NCBI GenBank assembly: GCA_963922205.1 | Contig: CAWUHX010000065.1 | Location: 372,001-436,000, forward strand | Length of the DNA stretch: 64,000 nucleotides | DNA from: Romanomermis culicivorax | Taxonomy: Eukaryota; Nematoda; Enoplea; Mermithida; Mermithidae | Direction: 5' to 3' | Part shown: positions 55,101 through 64,000 of the stretch, piece by piece | Layout: each line of letters opens with the position of its first letter | Numbering within the stretch: the first letter of the stretch is position 1 | Made by a program: the position numbers and the translations under genes | The notes under the pieces: model-generated | Database searches by the model: none | The model's input: only the letters and a program-made list of their open reading frames with translations | Told to the model about the DNA's origin: nothing

Positions 55101-56770
55101 TGCTATGCTTCTTTTTTGTTCATCGGGAAAAAATTTTTTGTCCAAATCTATTTTCACGTGTTATTTTCTTATGATATATATATATATATTTACGTCTTTT
55201 ATATGAAAAAATTATACAGTATTTACAAATGCAGCTTCTCATTTTCTCACAGAATAAGGCTTGAAAAATTTGTATTCTCGCTGTTTCACGGTTGAACAAA
55301 TAGTTCCTTTTTCAAATCGAGATCATACCTGTAAATTTTTGCAAAAGGTAAAACAACAGCCAAATACTGATACTTATTCAATATTGCTAGGAGACGTTTT
55401 TTAAAACTTTGCTTGGAGCATTGAAAAGCGTTTTCTGACCCGGAAATTTTAGAAACTCTTTTCGAACTTTGCATGAAAATCTCTAGAAAATCTTTTTATA
55501 TTGACAAAAGTGTTCATTTTCTGTCATTTTGAAAATATTGTCTTCAATTTTCCGATATATTTCGATACGCACAACAATGAACCTTTTGTCAAAATTCTTC
55601 TGCAGAATTTAATAGTAAAACTGATCTAATTAGAAAGGACAATGTGTGAAATTTTTCTCTAGTATTTTCATACTCTATTATTTTTCTTGAAATGCTTTCA
55701 AATGTCAACAGGAAAACTAGTACTTCTACGATTTCCTGCAGAACTACATATTGTCATATTAGGACTTGGTACCTGAAATTTGTCTGCGTACTCAACTTAT
55801 CCTCATCATTTTTTTGGTATTTTTTTGTAAAAACTTCGCGTCAATGATTCTGACACCAATTATGATTTTTTTCATTTTCCGATTTACAAGCATTTTATAA
55901 AAAACAAACTATAGAAAAATTTGGAATGCTGTTCCAGATTTTTCAAGACTGAAAATAGATACATAAATATCATCAGGGCCGTGCGCAGGATTTTTTCATG
56001 AGGGGGCGGACTACATTTTTTACTGAATAGCCCCAGAAAATTTTGATTTTACGCGATACACTGTGTGCAGTCTGCCTCAATGGGGGGGGGGGGGGGCGTT
56101 TCCCGCCTCCCCCCTTGTGCACGGCGCACTTGTGCCATGTATAGCATCAATTTTTCAGAAGCTGAAAAAGGAGATAATGATTTTCTAAAGGCCTTCATTA
56201 GAGCTTTGCTTGCTGAGACGTCATTATCCGCTCTCATACATTTTAATGGCAGGGCTATAAGTGCCCACTAGAAATCGTTGGCTATGTGGCGACTCTTCAA
56301 GATTTACCAATTGTATGTCTGAAATGAAAAATTTCAGTTCTTAGCAGAAGATGTCATTTCTGAATAGAACGTGGTCACTAATTTATTTTTTTCGACGCTT
56401 TGTGCTATAAATACGTCTTTTATGCTTTTTATGCAGACCGTTTTTGGATTTATAAGAAAGAAAATCGCATTTCCCATTCATAAAAAGTCTCTTCACACCA
56501 CTCCCAGACCCCCGAGCTCCGTTACGTGTATGTCCACTCCTTATGCATGATATGCATATTCCGTTATATCCGCCGTAAAAAATGTTTGCGGAATTTTTAG
56601 CTGATCGCGACGCCGATTGGTCGACGGACGTGGACAATCGTATACAGTATACGGTCGATTTGGCCAAAAGTCGCGGTTTCGTACGTTCGGCCGATACGTT
56701 GATCGTCGTTACGGGCTGGCGCAAAGGCGCCGGTTCGACTAACACGTTGCGCATCATGATCGCCGACTAA
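52134..56770 (+). CDS. Pyruvate kinase
   Basis: Cytosolic glycolytic enzyme converting phosphoenolpyruvate and ADP to pyruvate and ATP. Eleven exons: 52134-52389, 52490-52581, 53087-53209, 53277-53463, 53628-53770, 53831-53958, 54050-54353, 54414-54580, 54637-54755, 54854-54883, 56601-56770; phases all fit, giving 572 residues. N-terminal domain: [13 protein letters not shown] (phosphate loop) and [14 protein letters not shown] domain inserted after [11 protein letters not shown]. Catalytic lysine 301 in [10 protein letters not shown]; metal and substrate loop [21 protein letters not shown] and [32 protein letters not shown]-domain ends [16 protein letters not shown] 70-residue extension with a glutamine run precedes the core; ATG 52152 is an alternative start. 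Intron 10 (1.7 kb) and intron 2 carry transposons. No frameshifts. Confidence 0.94.
52600..53015. repeat. Family C / family A-like repeat in pyruvate kinase intron 2
   Basis: About 52635-52830 is the reverse complement of 5690-5900 (GGGTATTACCCCTAC, CAAAATGGAGTGTTTAGTG, CACCCTACCTAAAAA). It is followed by family A-like text (TTTTTCGAGTTGGGG, TTCGACCAAATTGGGG, TGCAAGTACTTATG). Boundaries are approximate. Confidence 0.55.
54884..56600. other. Pyruvate kinase intron 10 with family D and B remnants
   Basis: Donor GTAATG follows the 30-base micro-exon; the acceptor GGAATTTTTAG precedes the last exon. 55976-56125 is a decayed family D MITE (CAGGGCCGTGCGCAGG ... TTGTGCACGGCGC). About 56255-56541 is a family B relic ending GAGCTCCGTTACGTGTATG. 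An (AT) run lies at 55166-55188. About 55000-55900 holds nothing recognised. Confidence 0.6.
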
Positions 56771-57127
56771 TTCGAGAGTTGCAAGATTTTTTCTCCTCAA
56801 TCAAGCAAAACTTTTTTGTATAATCTAGAAGCGTCTACCTTACTACATGTCAAACTCCGACTTATTGTTTTTTCACTTTACCTTACTCTGTTTTCTTCCT
56901 TTTTGTGTCCTATATTAGGTCGTTGATATATATTTTTTGTTGCGCGATATTTTCGATGCAAGTATTTGTCTACTTCTAGAATTTTATAAATTTTTTGAAT
57001 ATCTGTACCTGAGGGGCTTAATTTTGCGGAAAGCCGGTGTTTTATTCGTTTATAGTTTTTTTGCCAGATTCGAGTGTCCTTGTGATTTGGTGCACATAGC
57101 GAAATTATATTGATTTTATAGCTATCT

Positions 57128-57133
57128 AATAAA
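57128..57133 (+). terminator. Poly(A) signal of pyruvate kinase
   Basis: AATAAA lies 358 bases after the pyruvate kinase stop codon, in ATCTAATAAAGTC; the 3' untranslated region would be 56771 to about 57150. Confidence 0.5.
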
Positions 57134-57150
57134 GTCAACTTTTGAACAAA

Positions 57151-58134
57151 ACTTTGGCAAAAAACTTGCTATGCTCGGTCTTATAAATGTAATGATGATG
57201 ATGCTTATTGAAGTCAGAAAGCGGTAGGCATCTGAGTGTTTTGAAAATTTTAAATTTCCTTCATAGGTGTCCGGTTCTATAAGTAGTTTATATAAAATGT
57301 TTATGAATAAAAAATGACAAAACAGTATTGCCCTCGATGTAGTTTACACAAAGTTTCTACTAAATAACTTTATTTACAAATGATGAAAGTTACTTGGAGC
57401 AATGTTAAAAATGTAAAGCTACATCGGTTCTCTATATCGTTCGGTCTGATAAAGCTTCAAGGAGCTCAAAGAACTGTGCGCAAAAAAGGTGTGAATAGAA
57501 ATACTGGTAAAATTCCATAATGTTTAGGTCCAGTTTATGCCGACAGGGTGCCCTGAATGAAACGCTAATAATTTTTTCTCCAAGCAAAAACTTGAGCTGC
57601 CGCTTTGTGCAGTTTTTTGTTTTACATCATTTTGGTCGAAGAAAATTTACTATGAGAAATTGAGTGTAGTGATAGAACTAAAAAGAAAAAGGAAAAATTA
57701 ATTAGAAACGAAACAACGAAAGCAGTATAAGTAGAAAAGGTAAGCAAAAAAAATAATGAGAAAATTTTTCATTTTAGAAAAAAAATCTTCATTGCTGTCC
57801 TGAACAATTGAAATTTTTTTGTCCCAAACTCTGTACACTCCGAGGATTTACTCTTTTGGATACTCGCCCGTTTGAGAGTCGCTCTCGGGGGACACATCCT
57901 TGCATCTCCCAAACGGCAAATCTGATTGAAAATATATATATGTAATGTTTTAAACTAAACAGCTGAACCATCTTGATTGACTTTTGATAGATGTTTTTTT
58001 CTTCTCGCTTTTGATGTATCAGTTTCATCAAATGAACAAATACTTCATTATGAAAAGTTTTAGCCATTGAAGAGTTGTCTTTCATGGTACATATGTATTG
58101 GGATGAACATCGACCATATGCTGTGTTTGCCATC
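57151..58134. other. Intergenic, nothing recognised
   Basis: AT-rich, with no coding or repeat signal identified between the pyruvate kinase 3' end and the LTR element. Confidence 0.4.
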
Positions 58135-59041
58135 TGTAACGTACCTGCTAAAGCAGTACTGTAAATATATAGCATACTGTATGTGATAGACATTTATTAA
58201 ATATTATTTCATTTTCGTATTTTATCATCTCAAGGGTGTTTGGGATTCACACCCAAACATTCCTACAAAATTACTTGAAGTACTTTATTTTGATCCGTTC
58301 ACACCCCGGTAGCCCAATTAAGATGCCCCAATTAATTTGCACAAACAGCAGCTGGTCCCCTAGAACCTACACTATACTACACATTCCACGGCTACCATAA
58401 TCCCCCATAAAAATCGTAAACAACACCTGCACACAGTAAAATAAGTAAAAGCCCCGCCAGGCAGTAGTCTCAAGTGCAACGGTAGCGACAGCCCCACAAA
58501 ACATGTGTATTCAGAGAAACAGATACAGGAAGCATGCACAGAAGCACAGAGGTGTGGCTAAGCCCACCATAGGAAGCAAGCAATACACGAAAAGCATACC
58601 ATACTAGAAAAGTGTTAAAAGGCATGACTAAGTAAGCATAAAAAGCAAAGCAGGAAGCAAGGATTGGCCGAAGAAGATGGACAGAAGCACGACCCCTCGC
58701 GACGCCCAGGGAGTGGCCAAAAACATAGTATAAAAAGAGAAGCAAAGTGTGATCTTATTATTATTGGTGATTATTGAATTCTTCGTTTTTGAAACCGCGC
58801 TCATCTCGTTTTATATTTGCAAGCAGCCATTTTTACGACAGCAGTTAAACCGAAGCCCGTTCGTTATTTGCAAGCCGAGACCGCGTTCTTTTGTTGTTTG
58901 TTGTCGACGTCTCAAAGCAGCTGTCGATTAGTATCCATATTGCCCCTGTATTGTCAAATCGCCCCTCTCCCCCCGCCCCGTTTCGTTGCTGTAACGTCCA
59001 TTAGGTTAAAGTAAAGTCCTTCACAAAATCTGGTTGTTACA
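58135..59041 (+). repeat. 5' long terminal repeat
   Basis: Bounded by TGTAAC and GTTACA, a 6-base terminal inverted repeat with the usual TG...CA ends. A TATA box (TATAAAAAG, 58729-58737) places the R start near 58760. The right boundary is supported by a primer-binding site five bases downstream. The left boundary is less sure: TGTTTGGGATT at 58237 is an alternative. The 3' LTR lies outside the window, so neither could be checked. Confidence 0.6.
58729..58737 (+). promoter_or_regulatory. TATA box of the LTR promoter
   Basis: TATAAAAAG lies within the LTR about 310 bases before its right end, consistent with a U3/R/U5 layout. Confidence 0.5.
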
Positions 59042-59046
59042 TATTT

Positions 59047-59060
59047 TGGTGACTGTACCA
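59047..59060 (+). other. Primer-binding site
   Basis: TGGTGACTGTACC begins five bases after the LTR end. The TGG start complements the CCA end of a tRNA, and TGGTGAC matches the opening of known tryptophan-tRNA-type primer sites; the match fades after seven bases. Confidence 0.55.
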
Positions 59061-59283
59061 TACCATTAACCACTGGAACTCCCTGCCCCAATTAGGTGTA
59101 TTCTTATCAGGGCATCTCGAAGCATTAGATAATACAGTAGTAATCATTTCCTACAGTAAGACAGTATTCATAGAAAGCAAACTGGAAATCCCCTCCAACG
59201 AAACATTAAGCAATACATTTTCACGAATACAGCATGAAGCAAAAATTGAAGCAATTAAGCACAAATCCCAGTGTAAACCAAGA

Positions 59284-60824
59284 ATGACCCACCAAATGCA
59301 TGATCATTTAGGAGAAATTGTTAGAGAACAGATAAACGATTTATTTTCTGAACATTTTCGTACTCTACGCACACAATTGAACCAGAATACAGTAAACCCT
59401 ACCCTGATAGATGATCTAAGAACAGCAAACATTCGTAATAACATGGCAAATAATTTTTACACGACACCTACAGTATTCACTGGCGGCATGACCCAACATT
59501 TTGGTGAATGGAACAAATGTTTAGAACAATTCATGGCACTCCAAGGCATGAAAGATACAGACGTACAGTTAAAGTTGGCATGTTTAGAGATTCATTTAGG
59601 AGGAGCCACGTTAGCAAAATTCAAAAGTTTAGCCAATTCCGAAAACCCTCCCCACACATACGAGCAGTATAAAGTCGCATTACAGGCCTTTTTCCCAAAC
59701 AATCGAGATAATGAGCTACATCAACAATTTTTACGCAAGAGAAAACAGAAACAGTCACTGAATTCTTGTTTGATCTAGAACACCTCGCAACCCTCGCTTA
59801 CCCTAACTTTAGCACAGATGCACGAGAAATGATCATAAAACCCCTCTTTATAGAAGGCATGCAAAATGAAATCAGGGAAGCAATTAAGTATAGACGGTTC
59901 GCAACTCTAAAAGAAATGTCAGACGAAGCAGCTTACATTGAACAACAAATCCTTAGAAATGAGTTGAAGTCTAACGCCCTTCCCTTTATATCCCCAAAAC
60001 CAGAATCCATCTTTTCCCTAACCAAAAATACAGACCAACAGGACCTTTTGCATCAATTAGAACAACAAGTAAAAGATTTACAGTTGCAGATCAAACAAAA
60101 GCCCCAACCCCCACAACAGAGTAGCTACAACAATTTCAGTAACAACACTTACAGTAGGAATAATGCTTATGGGAACAATACTACCCCTATGCAACCCACA
60201 TGCTTTCAGTGTGGACAACTTGGACATGTAGCTCTTAATTGTAAATCAATAGGCACCTGAAAATCATGTGAAATCTGTTTTCATAATAATCACATTACAC
60301 GTGATTGTAAAAGCCAGTGCATTCACTGCTCCCAAACAAGACATAGATGTGATAACTGCCTTTTGAGCAAGCAGAGAGGTCATACAAGCAGGTACTGTCC
60401 AAATCAACAAAGTCGTAATATTCAAAATTGCATTGAGTACAGGCAGCCCCAACCCCTCATGGACATTGATGACCCCACATTTTACTCAACATTACCCGCC
60501 ATAACTATTGGCCCTCAGACTACTTTAGGAACTATCATGCCCAACACCCACCGCCGTAGTCAGGAGGAGTATGTCCTCGACCTGGACGTACCCGATTGGT
60601 GGGCCATGTCATCACCTCCCACGCCCAAATCAGCCAAAGTCGAAAAATCGCCACCCACCATCCCGGCAGGCTACAAGATTCCCCGAAAACAAGACACCAA
60701 GTCACCCACCACCCCCGTAACTCCATTGAAAACAGGTCGCAACTTGTTGTCCCTTCTCCAGGGCCTGACCCCCGAACCCTACCAATCCGCCCCGCCAAAC
60801 ACTGCTACCGACCCCCACAAGTAA
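59284..60824 (+). pseudogene. gag: gag (capsid and zinc knuckles), broken
   Basis: The structural protein of the retroelement particle. The first frame (59284-59778) carries a capsid-type region: FTGGMTQHFGEWNKCLEQF, then LACLEIHLGGATLAKFKS and YKVALQAFFP. Between about 59731 and 59765 the homology passes to the next frame, with TEFLFDLEHLATLAYPN, so one base is lost or gained. Zinc knuckles follow: CFQCGQLGHVALNC, CEICFHNNHITRDC, CIHCSQTRHRCDNC and a looser fourth. A TGA at 60258-60260 lies between the first and second. A proline/serine/threonine-rich tail runs to TAA at 60822-60824. The frame is open upstream of the ATG back to 59053, so the start is uncertain. Confidence 0.8.
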
Positions 60825-60826
60825 GC
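60821..60826 (+). promoter_or_regulatory. Splice-donor-like site overlapping the gag stop
   Basis: The bases CAA|GTAAGC overlap the gag stop codon (AAG TAA). Acceptor-like tracts AAGTTTTACAG and ACTGTTCAG lie at 60860-60878, before the envelope start at 60987. Splicing here could help make an envelope message or drop the gag stop. This is pattern only. Confidence 0.3.
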
Positions 60827-60986
60827 AAATCCAAACCCCATCCCATGACTCAACTTCTAAAGTTTTACAGACTGTTCAGATTACAAACCTGCCACCCCCC
60901 CCCAGCTCAAAACCACAAAACACCAACGGCCACGCCAAACCGGCCGGAACGAAAATATACAATGCCCCGCTGCCTCCAATAACACA

Positions 60987-62840
60987 TTGTATTGGCTGAT
61001 CTTTTGTATATCTTTATGTATAATAATCCCCACATCCTGTAGTGCCCAATTTCAGATCTGTGGAACTTCATTGAGTGGTCACTCAGTCAGCATACCAAAA
61101 CTCGTATCATGCATGCCCCCTTCCACAGTAGACAAACCCGTACAGACATTCGGAAAAATCTATATCCCCTCCACTAAACCTCACATAACGGATGCATACA
61201 AATGCAGTGTTCACAAATGCAAAATTTGTACTAATACAGGATTTTTTTGGCTCAAAAGGTATTGTCTTCGACCAAACCGAAATGCAAAATCTAACCCCAC
61301 ATGTTTGTAAGGCAATCGTTATAGACGAAGAACACAAGGGTCAAAAATTATATGAAACTCAACCAGGATTTTGGTCGACAAACAACTCCCTAAGTGTAGA
61401 ATACACATGGTGTTGTACAGATCATTGTACGTCGGTCACTAACGTCATCATAGAAATAGGACAAATAGCATCTTGGAATGGAAAATCTATGACAGGTACA
61501 TTAGGTGACCTGGGGTCATGCAAACTGACATCCGGTCATTGTGTAACAGCCGACGGATCCATTATCTGGAATGAAACAGCATTCGAAAACTTATGCTCTT
61601 TCGAATACAAAAATACACATCCCATCAAACTCATGCAAACCCACATGATAATAGAAGAGCTACAAGGTGCATTTTCTGTTAAAAATACACTCTTTTCGAA
61701 CCCCAACTGCCCAGAAACTCAAGACAGCGTCCTAACTGAACAGGGCATTGTTGTCCAGCTAGATAAAAGCACCCCACATCAAAACACATTTTTAACCCCG
61801 AAAACCAACGAAACTCATACTACACTCTACGATTTTGACGATTTTGAACCGATTAACGCGAAACTAAATTATCTAGCAGACAAAATCCAGGAATTCGAAA
61901 TTCAAAATTTCAAAAACGTATGGAGTGAATTATGCAGACAGGCACAGCGTCACCTTGATCTCGTATGGCAAATTTTGCGCCTTGATGCAACCCTTGGAGC
62001 CCGTGCATTCCTACAGCGAACTGACATAATAGCAGAATTCACAGGAGAAGCCCTCACCGTCTGGCCCTGTAAACAAGTAAACGCATCTAAAGTCTTCTAC
62101 AACCATAAAATCAACCAAACATGCTACAAACTTTTACCCATTCTCATAGGAACCGAACTCATGTTTTCGAACCCAGGAGGCAACGATTTGACCCCTTTTT
62201 CACAAATTGTTGACTGCCATCACATGCATGTAGCCCTCTACAAACAGAATAATACATGGGTCAGTGAAACAGGATCTCCGCATGTCACAAATTTACCTTT
62301 AGAAATCGTCTGGAACCAAAATTTCTCCCTTTTCCATTTTAACACACCTGCAATTTTTCATGATCAACTTGCAACTATTTCAACCAACTTACTCTTTTTG
62401 AAACAATACATTTACAAAACTCACACACTCGAAAACGTTGTTAAAAAACTCGTCAATTACACCGCCCAAATGTCCCTTAACTCAGATACAGTTTACAATA
62501 TGATCTCAGGCACTGGCCGAGCAATCGGAAATACCCTCTCTGGCGCCGGTCAAGGCATAGAACATGTAATAACCAGTACCACCCAAAGTCTCACAGACGA
62601 ATTAAACAATTTACTCAAAGGACCCCTGCAAATCTAGCCGTTATTACTGTAGTTATTACAGGGGTCTTTTATTCTTTTCTCATTCTTCGAAAATATATCC
62701 CTTCTCCCAAGCATCATGCCACAAATGAACATGCATACAAAATACCATCACACAACAGACATTTACATGAGACCATTCCACCATCATTGGGCCATGCTCT
62801 CTTAGAATTAGCTAATCGTCGCAGGGCACAAACACAGTAG
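60987..62840 (+). pseudogene. env: Envelope-like glycoprotein, located between gag and pro-pol, broken
   Basis: Likely a membrane fusion glycoprotein. The first segment (60987 to about 61245, frame 0) opens with a hydrophobic signal peptide followed by several cysteines. At a run of seven T near 61242-61248 the homology moves to frame 1, which continues to 62637. That part is rich in cysteines and N-glycosylation sites, with WCCTDHC and GSCKLTSGHC-type clusters. Its end is glycine/serine/threonine-rich and helical-looking. Near 62610-62637 a second shift returns to frame 0, which supplies a strongly hydrophobic membrane segment (about 62635-62690), a basic stop-transfer and a tail of about 50 residues ending at TAG 62838-62840. 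Cysteine spacing faintly recalls class III glycoproteins of chu-/rhabdo-like viruses; that assignment is weak. Confidence 0.65.
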
Positions 62841-63509
62841 AAAAACGTCCTTGTCAATATTGATACCCCCCAAACTCCTGCAATCGAACTCATTAATCAA
62901 ATTCACCAATCTGGATCAAACAAGCCACCCCAAAATGTACCTGAGAAACATACCCCTCATATTTTAATCACACTTAACGGCAAATTAATTACAAAAAGCA
63001 TGATTGACACTGGTGCCCTATACTCACTCATTGATTCACGGATCGCTCAAATTTTACAGTTAGACATGAAACCCCCGCTAGTCCAAGCCAAAGCAGCAAA
63101 TAATCTCCCGATTCACTTTGTAGGAACCACTTTTGTCACAGTAACAGCCCAAACAATCCAGGAAACAATAATGGTCCATGTCCAAAAAGATTGCACGGCA
63201 GATGTCCTTCTAGGCAAAAGCTTTCTCTGTCAATTTTCGGAATACACTATCAACAGCCAGAAGTCACAAGTCAAATTTGGCAATGTCATACTACCTTGTG
63301 ATGGCCTGGAATATAGCCCCCTTTTGACCTGTGGTGGAACCTACTTGGATGAGAAACTAGAATTACCACCCCCTACAGTCACCGAATTTACTGTCCCCTT
63401 GCCCAAATCGTACCTACAAGTTAAACAGCTTGAATTTACTCCGAAACCCAAACAGAATGCCAAAGTTCATTTTGCAGCTTGTGTTTCTGAAAACCAAATA
63501 GTCGCATAG
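62841..63509 (+). pseudogene. pro: Aspartic protease (retropepsin) of the pol region
   Basis: Processes the element's polyproteins. In frame 0, directly after the envelope tail's TAG, comes a linker and then MIDTGALYSLID with the DTGA active site (63003-63014). The flap region and ADVLLGKSFL, the conserved hydrophobic-hydrophobic-GKxFL motif, follow. The frame stops at 63507-63509. Protease and envelope tail share one frame separated only by one TAG. No ATG lies at the linker start. Confidence 0.8.
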
Positions 63510-64000
63510 GCATCTCGGCCTTAAACACACAAGACACGGCCCAAACTCTTTACCCTGGAACATGCATTGGTACAGTCTCATGTTACATCCCAAAACAAGA
63601 CTCTCCCGCTAAACTAACCCCCTCGATGCAAAACCAGCCAAACCGTTTTGATACATTCACATGGTTAAAAGAAAATGTTAACTTAACCTCCAGTGACCTG
63701 ACAGAAGCAGAAAAAACGCAACTCCTGCGCGCCCTATCGAAGTACCCTACATTATATGCTAAATCCAAAATGGACGTAGGTAGAACCACCCTTGTTTCTT
63801 ATACAATTGACACCAATGGCTCCCAACCCGTACGCAGGCACCTTTATCGGCCTTCCCGAAAAGAAAAGCAAATCATACAAGCAGAAGTTGAGCAACTCGC
63901 AGCAGCTGGTGTCATAAGCCAGAGCAATTCTCCATGGTGTACCAACACAGTTTTAGTCCCCAAAAAAGGAAGAGGCCATTGTTTATGCATTGATTTTAGA
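63509..64000 (+). pseudogene. pol: Reverse transcriptase N-terminus (Ty3/gypsy type), runs off the window
   Basis: Frame 2 stays open from about 63509 to the last base. It gives a linker, then HLYRPSRKEKQIIQ, VEQLAAAGVISQSNSPWCTN and VLVPKKGRGHCLCIDFR. The order 'basic-Y-R-x-P...GVI-x-x-S-x-SPW...VLV-x-KK...IDFR' is the classic opening of Ty3/gypsy reverse transcriptases. A frame change near 63500 separates it from protease. The catalytic YxDD motif, RNase H and integrase lie beyond the window. Confidence 0.85.

Larger units (their letters stand above)
58135..64000 (+). mobile_element. Ty3/gypsy-class LTR retroelement with env between gag and pol (partial)
   Basis: Order on +: 5' LTR, primer-binding site, gag, envelope-like frame, aspartic protease, reverse transcriptase; the element continues past the window. 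Gag has a retrotransposon capsid-type region and zinc knuckles, and the reverse transcriptase opening is of Ty3/gypsy type. The envelope position is unusual, because retroviruses and errantiviruses normally place it after pol. The copy is broken: a frameshift and a stop in gag, two frameshifts in the envelope frame and one between protease and reverse transcriptase. Host genes in the same window show no such breaks, so these are probably real decay and not sequencing error. Codon use is richer in A and C than in the host genes. Confidence 0.85.

Noticed and set aside
56878..57138. 86-codon minus-strand frame
   Set aside because: Antisense to the pyruvate kinase 3' untranslated region; no family resemblance.
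58237..59041. Alternative LTR starting at TGTTTGGGATT
   Set aside because: TG...CA only, whereas 58135 gives a 6-base inverted repeat TGTAAC/GTTACA; kept as second choice because the 3' LTR is outside the window.
1..64000. CRISPR arrays, operons, bacterial-type genes, rRNA genes
   Set aside because: None seen: repeats are transposon-derived, genes have spliceosomal introns, and no rRNA-like conserved blocks were noticed.

Overview
The window is metazoan nuclear DNA: AT-rich, gene-poor, with long intergenic and intronic stretches filled by small transposons. The host genes have many exons, mostly with short introns (about 50-120 bases) ending in T-rich TTTTCAG-type acceptors. Degenerate arrays of TTAGGC, the nematode telomere word, occur at two places. 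I therefore suggest a nematode-like invertebrate, possibly an enoplean or mermithid with a repeat-rich genome; the phylum is inference, the animal origin is not.

Host genes, left to right. (1) A basonuclin/disco-type zinc-finger gene on +, 3720-11798, seven exons, with a TATA box upstream. (2) A GC-rich, glycine-rich secreted-type repeat protein on -, 14805-15490, 5' exon not found. (3) A two-exon GTP cyclohydrolase I feedback regulatory protein (GCHFR/GFRP) on -, 21164-21577. (4) A complete TUT4/TUT7-type terminal uridylyltransferase on +, about 35027-50885, 17 exons, with a degenerate first and an intact second nucleotidyltransferase domain. (5) Pyruvate kinase on +, 52134-56770, eleven exons including a 30-base micro-exon. 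Exon joins were checked by phase: every junction in genes 1, 3, 4 and 5 is in frame, and total coding lengths are multiples of three.

Transposons. Most gene-free DNA is small non-autonomous elements with 8-base target duplications (hAT type), often nested. They fall into about ten families. Several share an interior but carry different short palindromic 'words' near their ends. Three elements at 25.5-30.0 kb stand in a row, each separated by the same 8-base duplication. Two unrelated palindromic elements carry TTAGGC arrays in their centres. A truncated LINE, hAT transposase remnants, a fold-back element with a transposase-like ORF and a Mutator-like element with a 10-base duplication are also present. 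Elements have inflated several introns of the uridylyltransferase and pyruvate kinase genes.

Right end. From about 58135 to beyond the window lies a Ty3/gypsy-class LTR retroelement with a 5' LTR, primer-binding site, gag, aspartic protease and the start of reverse transcriptase. Its envelope-like reading frame (signal peptide, cysteine-rich ectodomain, membrane anchor, tail) sits BETWEEN gag and pro-pol rather than after pol. The copy is broken by frameshifts and a stop. This gag-env-pol order is the most unusual thing in the window.
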